The notes under the pieces are model-generated. The model was not told the origin of the DNA. It saw nothing but the letters and a program-made list of their open reading frames with translations, and searched no databases. Source: UBA937 sp031549725 (lineage in GTDB: Bacteria; Spirochaetota; Spirochaetia; Treponematales; Breznakiellaceae). Taken from it: a stretch of 64,000 nt of DNA. The stretch spans positions 53,399 to 117,398 of the forward strand of contig JAVBPH010000032.1 of the NCBI GenBank assembly GCA_031549725.1, given 5' to 3'. Positions within the stretch are counted from its first letter, which is position 1. Each line of letters starts with the position of its first letter. Both the position numbers and the translations under genes were made by a program. This document shows, piece after piece, positions 58,918 through 64,000 of the stretch.

Positions 58918-59865
58918 CTAACCTATCTTCTGATTCTTCTGGGGCATTACAGGGAGCGGGTTCCCCGCGGCTATATAGATGGCGTACCATTCGTCCCTGG
59001 TAAGGGTAATCTCCGCTGCCTTAATGCAGTCCTTCAGGCGGTCAACCTTCATGGTTCCCGTAATAGGCTGCATTCTGGCGGGGTGCCGCAGGATCCAGGC
59101 CATGGAAATGGTGGTTTTGGATACGGAATACTTCTCTGCGATTTCATCAAGCACTTTGTTGAGTTCCGGGAAATCAGGATTGTCCAGGAATACACCCTGC
59201 ATGTACCCGACCTGGAAGGGAGACCAGGCCTGGATGGTGATATCATGAAGCCTGCAGAAATCCAGAACGCTCCCGTCCCGGTCCAGCGCTGCATCAATAT
59301 CCATATTATTGAAAATTCCCTGGGAGATCATGTAACAGTGGGCAATGCTCAACTGGAGCTGGTTCACCACGAGGGGTTGTTTTATGTAACGCTGGAGCAG
59401 CTGAATCTGCATGGGATTCAGGTTGGAAACCCCGAAGACCCGCACCTTTCCGGTCTGCTGGAGTATGCCGAAGGCTTCCGCCACTTCCTCGGGTTCCACC
59501 AGGGCATCCAGCCGGTGGATGAGCAGCACATCGATGTAGTCTGTTCTGAACCGCTTGAGGCTTCCGTCCACGGATGAAAGAATATAATCCCTGGAAAGAT
59601 CAAAAGCGTTTAATCCGGGCCTGATGCCGCACTTGGTCTGGATGAACATCTTTTCACGGATAGAAGGATTCATGTCGATGGATTCCGCAAAATTCGCATC
59701 ACTTTTCATGCCGCCGTAAAGATCCGCATGATCAAAGAAATTAGCCCCCAGATCCAGGGCGGTCTTTATAAACCGGGCTGCCTCGGGCTTATCAAGGGTG
59801 TTTATCCTCCTGCAGCCCACCGCAATTGCGGGAACCTTCATGTCGCCCAGATTTACAGTTTTCAT
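58918..59865 (-). CDS. aldo/keto reductase (YdhF-like)
   Basis: A 315-residue NADPH-dependent reductase. The catalytic tetrad is seen as Asp and Tyr in NFFDHADLYGG, Lys in IQTKCGIR and His in LLIHRLDALVE. The C-terminal nucleotide-binding region includes ILRHPARMQPITGTMKVDRL. It resembles the YdhF branch of aldo/keto reductases. I chose ATG 59865 with GGAGG five bases upstream. The reaction on a particular sugar or ketone is not known. It lies 51 bases upstream of galM in the same direction. Confidence 0.9.
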   Translation of the reverse strand: MKTVNLGDMKVPAIAVGCRRINTLDKPEAARFIKTALDLGANFFDHADLYGGMKSDANFAESIDMNPSIREKMFIQTKCGIRPGLNAFDLSRDYILSSVDGSLKRFRTDYIDVLLIHRLDALVEPEEVAEAFGILQQTGKVRVFGVSNLNPMQIQLLQRYIKQPLVVNQLQLSIAHCYMISQGIFNNMDIDAALDRDGSVLDFCRLHDITIQAWSPFQVGYMQGVFLDNPDFPELNKVLDEIAEKYSVSKTTISMAWILRHPARMQPITGTMKVDRLKDCIKAAEITLTRDEWYAIYIAAGNPLPVMPQKNQKIG

Positions 59866-60006
59866 ATTTCCTCCATTGCCCCTCATTTCCTCAAAACAGG
59901 ACCGGAGCATTTAATTAATGATCCTCCGCGGGGCAAAATCCCGCAGTATGTTTAACGTTACATTGTACTTAGACGGAACGGCGCTCCGGGGTATGGAGTC
60001 CTCCGG

Positions 60007-61200
60007 TCAGGAGTTTGCCGCTGCAATCCGGTAAATGGCCTCCACATCCGTGGCATGAAGCTTCCGGAAATTTCCCACCGGGCCGAATTTAACCGCCTCT
60101 TTTGCCATTTCCGCGATCCGGCCGGTTTCAAGCTTTGCGTCGGCAAAACTTACCGGAAGCCCCAGGGAACGGAGGTAGTTTTTCAATCTGAAAATACCTT
60201 CCCGGGCAGCCTGGACAGGATCGTAGTAAGCGCCGTCCACTCCCCATACCATTTTTGCATACCGGGCAAACCGGAGGGCTGTTTCGTCAGAGGAATCGAC
60301 CCGGAGAATATACTCCATCCATGCGGGGAATATAATAGCAAGCCCCGCACCATGGGCAATGTCATAGAGGGCGCTAAGCTGATGTTCTATGGAATGGCTT
60401 CCCCAGTCGCCAATCCGTCCGGTGCTGAGCAGATTGTTATGGGCAATTGCTCCGGCCCACATGATCTCCGCCCGGGCATGGTAATCCTTTTCCCCTCCGG
60501 AAAAAATCCGCCGGCCGTTCCGGATAACGGTCCTCATGGTACCTTCGCAAAGTTCGTCGGTAAGTTCCACATTCGGTTCTTTGGTAAAATACCGTTCCAT
60601 AATATGGGCCAGGATATCCGTCACACCGCAGGCGGTCTGGTAGGGGGGCAGGGTGTAGGTAAACTCGGGATTAAGGATTGAAAATACCGGCCGCATACAT
60701 TCCGTGTCTACCGACTGTTTCCAGGGACCTTCTTCATTGGTGATCACCGAGCCGATGCTGCTTTCGCTCCCCGCGGCGGGAATGGTCAGTACCGTTGCCA
60801 CAGGCAGGGCTTCCGTAGGGGCATCCTTCTTCTTGTCATAAAAATCCCAGACATCCCCGTCATAGAGCGCACCGGCGGCAATGGCCTTTGCGGAATCGAT
60901 CACCGAACCTCCGCCCACGGCCAGAATAAAATCAAGTTTTTCTTTCCTGCAAAGCGCCACCCCTTGGTGAACCTTTGAAAGCACGGGGTTAGGCTTTACT
61001 CCATCCAGTTCTACCCAGGAAACTCTGGCCTTGGTGAGGCTGGCCTTGACGGAATCCAATGTCCCGGACCGGACAACATGCCCTCCGGAATGGTGCAGCA
61101 GAATACGCTTGGAATATTTGGCAGTCTCTTCCCCAACAAGTTTTTCGGTTCCCCTTCCGAAAATAATTTTAGTACGATTGTAATACTCAAAATTCTGCAA
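60007..61200 (-). CDS. iron-containing alcohol dehydrogenase (BDH-like)
   Basis: A 397-residue dehydrogenase of the iron-dependent family, close to NADPH-dependent butanol dehydrogenases. The nucleotide-binding region is DFILAVGGGSVIDSAKAIAA. Metal ligands are in CGVTDILAHIMERYF (Asp and His), HSIEHQLSALYD and HGAGLAIIFPAW. These enzymes reduce aldehydes or oxidise alcohols during fermentation or sugar breakdown. The start is ATG 61200. It lies in the same direction as the aldo/keto reductase, with about 140 bases between them. Confidence 0.93.
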   Translation of the reverse strand: MQNFEYYNRTKIIFGRGTEKLVGEETAKYSKRILLHHSGGHVVRSGTLDSVKASLTKARVSWVELDGVKPNPVLSKVHQGVALCRKEKLDFILAVGGGSVIDSAKAIAAGALYDGDVWDFYDKKKDAPTEALPVATVLTIPAAGSESSIGSVITNEEGPWKQSVDTECMRPVFSILNPEFTYTLPPYQTACGVTDILAHIMERYFTKEPNVELTDELCEGTMRTVIRNGRRIFSGGEKDYHARAEIMWAGAIAHNNLLSTGRIGDWGSHSIEHQLSALYDIAHGAGLAIIFPAWMEYILRVDSSDETALRFARYAKMVWGVDGAYYDPVQAAREGIFRLKNYLRSLGLPVSFADAKLETGRIAEMAKEAVKFGPVGNFRKLHATDVEAIYRIAAANS

Positions 61201-61299
61201 TGCCTTGCCTCCTCTGGTTAATCACATAAGCGTTCATTAGACCGACAACTGAAGCTGTCTACGACAGCAGTTTTCGAACGACTCTATTTGAAAAATTTT

Positions 61300-61346
61300 G
61301 GGAACATCCAAAAATATAACCGGATTTTTTGGATGTTCCCTTTTTT
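61300..61346. terminator. family C hairpin after the ATC-hydrolase gene
   Basis: GGGAACATCCAAAAA and TTTTTGGATGTTCCC pair, with TTTTTT on the plus side. It stands 41 bases beyond the stop of the ATC-hydrolase-like gene (minus strand) and could terminate that transcript. Confidence 0.6.
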
Positions 61347-61387
61347 CAAATTAACGCACCCGGTGCTTTCCCGGGTTTTAACAGACC

Positions 61388-61891
61388 CTATTTAAGGAAG
61401 TGAATATTACATTTATCGCAGCCGCTTCCGATCGTGCTGCCAAGGTGGAGTTTGAATCCGTTTGCATCGGCCACACCCCTGTCGCCTTCCATGGTCATAT
61501 CGCAGAGCAGATCGATGGTTTCATCATCGAACCCCAGTTTCTGCCATGCGGCAACCAGGGGGCAATAATGTAAATATGCGTCCGCATTATCATCGTCAGA
61601 GGTGACGGGATCCATAATGAACACTTTCTGCATCAGTTCGTTAAAAGAAAATTTTTCGATATCCGTACCGGTAAGGGGGCGGCCACCTTGGACGGTTTTC
61701 TTGGCCCTTTCGCCGTGTACGGTGGCGCCGCAGCGCCTGATAGCCTTACGGATAATGCCTTCCGCATCAACCCCGGCTTTTTTCATCTCATCATAAATAA
61801 GTCCCATCCAGGTTGCCCGGAACTCAATCGCGTTCCGTACGGCTTCTACCTTATCATCAACCTGATTCGCTTTGTTTTGAATCTTAGACAT
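61388..61891 (-). CDS. L-2-amino-thiazoline-4-carboxylate hydrolase-like protein
   Basis: A 167-residue protein of the ATC-hydrolase family (PF14196-type). YLHYCPLVAAWQKLGFDDET is the family's best-conserved block, followed by LLCDMTMEGDRGVADANGF and the Cys-rich end GSGCDKCNIHF. Members were named after a hydrolase that makes cysteine from ATC, but most relatives have unknown substrates and many lie beside UroD-like or methyltransferase genes, as here. The start ATG 61891 has GGAGAAA just upstream. It is 65 bases after the UroD-like gene on the same strand. Confidence 0.85.
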   Translation of the reverse strand: MSKIQNKANQVDDKVEAVRNAIEFRATWMGLIYDEMKKAGVDAEGIIRKAIRRCGATVHGERAKKTVQGGRPLTGTDIEKFSFNELMQKVFIMDPVTSDDDNADAYLHYCPLVAAWQKLGFDDETIDLLCDMTMEGDRGVADANGFKLHLGSTIGSGCDKCNIHFLK

Positions 61892-61956
61892 AAATTTCTC
61901 CTCAAAAATAAATTATATCTTCTTTATCAAGAAGATAAAGTGCTATATTAACACTG

Positions 61957-62910
61957 TCAGACCTTTCCGAAATCATGGGCCGCGTCCACCGCAACCCGTA
62001 TTTTTTCATGGCTGATTCCCTCACCCTGAATGGTGCAATCCGCTCCCAGCATAAAACCTTCCAGGTTTTCCAGTGAGTCCATCACTGTTTTAACTTCTTC
62101 CCTGATCGATTCGTTACTTCCTTTCAGGATGTTCGCCTTGTTGTTCATCCCCCCCAGTACAGGTTTATTTCTAAAAAGCTCCCTTCCTTTTTTTAAGGGG
62201 ATGCCCGTGTCTTTGACTGACCAGTTGATAATGGCAAAGGGGTAGGCGGTATACCATTCCGGGGTGGACCTGAACTGATAATCCGGTTCGCCGCAGATGT
62301 GGAGTATATTTCTCCCTCCGCAGCTTTCCGCTGCTTTCAGAACCATGAGGTCCCCGGCGGCGGCCAGTTTGTCGAATTCCGCCTTAGTAAAACGGCCGGG
62401 CTCGCTGAACTGGCCGGCATAGAAAAGCCCGTCCGCTCCGGCCTCAATAAAGCCGGCGGCCCATTCGGTCTGGGCTTCGGCGATACCCATCACCGCTGCG
62501 GCCACCAGGTCCGGCGCCTCCTTGGCATGGGCCATCACAAGATCATACCCGTAGGTCTGTACTGCGGTTTTGAGGGGACCAAACATGGTTTGAAAAGTCA
62601 GAGCATCGTGGCCTGTGGCATCCAGTATCCTTTTGAGTACCTCCACCAGTTTTTTGTATTCCGGTGAAGACCTGCCGGGAAATTTTACCCTGTTCCAATC
62701 CTTAGGGGTTTGCACTACCACATCAATGTTCTGGATATAATCCTGCATCACTTTGTAGATGTCCACTCCGGTTTCCCGGAAAGTCCTGATATGCTCCTCC
62801 GCCATCCGGGCCGTATCAAAATCACTCTTATAATGAAACCAAAAACCGGCGGGGATTTTGTCTGGTTTCCCGCCCCGCAGCACAGTTTCTACCCGCTCAA
62901 TCTTTTCCAT
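61957..62910 (-). CDS. UroD-like methyltransferase/decarboxylase family protein
   Basis: A 317-residue protein of the uroporphyrinogen decarboxylase fold. It starts MEKIERVETVLRGGKPDKIP, and GFWFHYKSDFDTARMAEEHI follows. The barrel end includes FMLGADCTIQGEGISHEKIR, and HICGEPDYQFRSTPEWYTAY is in the middle with a possible zinc ligand pair. Its other relatives are corrinoid-linked methyltransferases (MtaA/CmuA type), so a role in methyl-group or demethylation chemistry is more likely than heme synthesis. I chose ATG 62910, with GAGG six bases upstream. Confidence 0.85.
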   Translation of the reverse strand: MEKIERVETVLRGGKPDKIPAGFWFHYKSDFDTARMAEEHIRTFRETGVDIYKVMQDYIQNIDVVVQTPKDWNRVKFPGRSSPEYKKLVEVLKRILDATGHDALTFQTMFGPLKTAVQTYGYDLVMAHAKEAPDLVAAAVMGIAEAQTEWAAGFIEAGADGLFYAGQFSEPGRFTKAEFDKLAAAGDLMVLKAAESCGGRNILHICGEPDYQFRSTPEWYTAYPFAIINWSVKDTGIPLKKGRELFRNKPVLGGMNNKANILKGSNESIREEVKTVMDSLENLEGFMLGADCTIQGEGISHEKIRVAVDAAHDFGKV

Positions 62911-63253
62911 GAAATACCTCAGTTTTGTGGCTAGATTATCTCTAATAATATCACTCATTATATCAGAAGAATGATTTTATGGCAAGCAAAATTTTAGCAC
63001 GGCGCAGGTCAAGGAAATATTCTCTTTTTGGATTCGGGGAGGCTATGGAAAAAGATTTTAAAGTATTATATTATAATGAATTACTTTTTGATGTTTATTT
63101 ATCCTATTAAGCGAAGGGTTTCCTTTAAGATGATGTTTCCGGGTGGGCTGATTCTGCTGCCTGACTTTTCTCATAGGCATCCGCGTATAAACTTTGTTAG
63201 ACGACATTGGGATATAATTGACAAATAATGATATTTTAACCATATAATTCATC

Positions 63254-63934
63254 GTGGTGATTATTACAGGATTAAATACAATAGATGGAATTATTTTCCA
63301 ATTATTATTAATAATATTTATAGTATACATTTTAATAATTACAATTAAAGTAATAGTCAATAAAATCAAAGGAAATAAATTTCATATTAATAAAGCAGTA
63401 TTTTGTATTTTGCTTAGTTTATTATTGTTAATTCCAATGATAAATACTATATCCTTAATAAGATCTAAATTTGTTAATAATAAAATTATTAAAGAATATG
63501 AAAAAAGTAATTACGTCACAACCGATGCAAGAGAACTAATGGAAGAATTTAACATTAATCAAGAAAATGCAAATTTGAAATATTCAGGAAAAATAATAAA
63601 TATACTTGGAAATATCTTTGATACAGCACAACCAAAAGATTATCGCCCAATAAAAGATGCATCGTGTTTATATTATGGCGATTTTACAAAAGACAAAATA
63701 TATATTACATGTTATTTTAATGATATTGAAGTCAGTGAGATAAAAGAAAATGATTTAGTTCAATTAATAGGAAATTATAGAAAAACCAATTCAAGAAAAT
63801 GGAATAATATTGATCAAATAGAAATAGTCATTGGAGAGTGCAAAATAATTAATCATACCAATAGAGCCTTTTTCAAAACTCGGTTAGTTTTGAAAAAGGC
63901 TTTTGCAGAAAGAATGCTATTTCCTTACCCATAA
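63254..63934 (+). CDS. AT-rich membrane protein with OB-fold-like domain, tail from repeat
   Basis: A 226-residue protein unlike its neighbours in base use. Two helices occupy the first 70 residues (IIFQLLLIIFIVYILIITI and INKAVFCILLSLLLLIPMI). After a helical stretch the region from about 110 to 202 (YSGKIINILGNIFDTAQPK and CYFNDIEVSEIKENDLVQLI, ending IGECKII) looks like a tRNA_anti-like OB fold. The last 22 residues (AFFKTRLVLKKAFAERMLFP plus YP) come from the family B repeat starting at 63864. The start GTG 63254 has no good ribosome-binding site and is uncertain. The natural C-terminus was probably near ECKIINHTN. Confidence 0.65.
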   Translation: MVIITGLNTIDGIIFQLLLIIFIVYILIITIKVIVNKIKGNKFHINKAVFCILLSLLLLIPMINTISLIRSKFVNNKIIKEYEKSNYVTTDARELMEEFNINQENANLKYSGKIINILGNIFDTAQPKDYRPIKDASCLYYGDFTKDKIYITCYFNDIEVSEIKENDLVQLIGNYRKTNSRKWNNIDQIEIVIGECKIINHTNRAFFKTRLVLKKAFAERMLFPYP

Positions 63935-64000
63935 ATAAAATAGTATTCTTTCTGCACTTACATCTAAGGTTGCTTTTTCAAAATTTGACATTTTGAAAAA
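63864..64000 (+). repeat. Family B element, copy 3, cut by window end
   Basis: This copy is identical to 41261-41402 apart from two bases, as far as the window goes (137 bases). GCAGAAAGAATGCTATTTCC and the later CTAAGGTTGCTTTTTC are shared. The right terminal GCCTC would lie just outside the window. Confidence 0.92.

Noticed and set aside
63028..63228. 66-codon frame before the AT-rich gene
   Set aside because: No ribosome-binding site, no recognisable fold and low complexity start; probably chance.
1..64000. tRNA, rRNA and insertion-sequence transposase genes
   Set aside because: Reading through the sequence I met no T-loop/anticodon pattern, no rRNA stretch and no transposase motif; this is a manual reading, so a tRNA scan would be the decisive check.

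Overview
The window looks like a chromosomal segment of a spirochaete of the Treponema type. My best guess is an anaerobic gut treponeme of moderate GC, perhaps one of the termite-gut lineage. This rests on the gene families: a class III cyclase overlapping a FecR-domain/fibronectin-like protein and small outer-membrane barrels, a sigma-70-family gene behind a -24/-12 promoter, reverse rubrerythrin, and a treponemal-looking set of small exported proteins. No rRNA, tRNA, CRISPR array, insertion-sequence transposase or origin was recognised. I call 56 protein genes, one cut by the left edge.

Region by region: 1-6671 holds the end of a MATE transporter, a DUF1295 membrane enzyme, a cupredoxin lipoprotein, a VOC protein, a large exported barrel-like protein and an acyltransferase. 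6711-9699 is a zinc-uptake operon (znuA-znuC-znuB-fur/zur) behind a 9-3-9 palindrome. 9880-19951 holds an SfsA/GIY-YIG fusion, an EamA transporter, RlpA, a sigma-70-family factor behind a near-perfect sigma-54 promoter, a divergent polysaccharide deacetylase overlapping tsaD, and an MFS pair. 20167-28388 is a minus-strand envelope-signalling block: adenylate cyclase, FecR protein and three paralogous barrel proteins. 28778-33553 holds DUF554, an exported protein, an MFS transporter and adenosine deaminase. 33914-41732 is an oxidative-stress/metal block (reverse rubrerythrin, PerR-like regulator, heterodimeric ABC exporter) followed by small membrane proteins and a hydrolase. 42037-45807 is a three-gene module resembling Bacillus ydjI-ydjG-ydjH. 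45995-53819 has a GntR regulator divergent from an L-cysteine desulfidase gene, followed by a complete dipeptide ABC transporter. 54558-56035 is a two-gene cassette whose larger product looks like an Mtd/TvpA-type C-type-lectin protein, i.e. the target of a diversity-generating retroelement (DGR), with no reverse transcriptase in the window. 56294-62910 is a minus-strand catabolic group (Gfo/Idh dehydrogenase, aldose epimerase, aldo/keto reductase, iron alcohol dehydrogenase, ATC-hydrolase-like protein, UroD-like protein). The last gene (63254-63934) is AT-rich and runs into a repeat.

The intergenic spaces are full of dispersed repeats. Family A is a 110-190 bp modular hairpin element (about eight copies). 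Family B is a 118-142 bp element with terminal inverted repeats (three copies), which supplies the C-terminal codons of two unrelated genes. Family C is a set of roughly 40-nt hairpins at gene ends (ten copies). A GC-rich repeat occurs at two places.

The observations I rate highest are the orphan DGR target, the sigma-54 promoter in front of a sigma-70-family gene (an arrangement like the RpoN-RpoS cascade of Borrelia), and the repeat families with their effect on gene ends.
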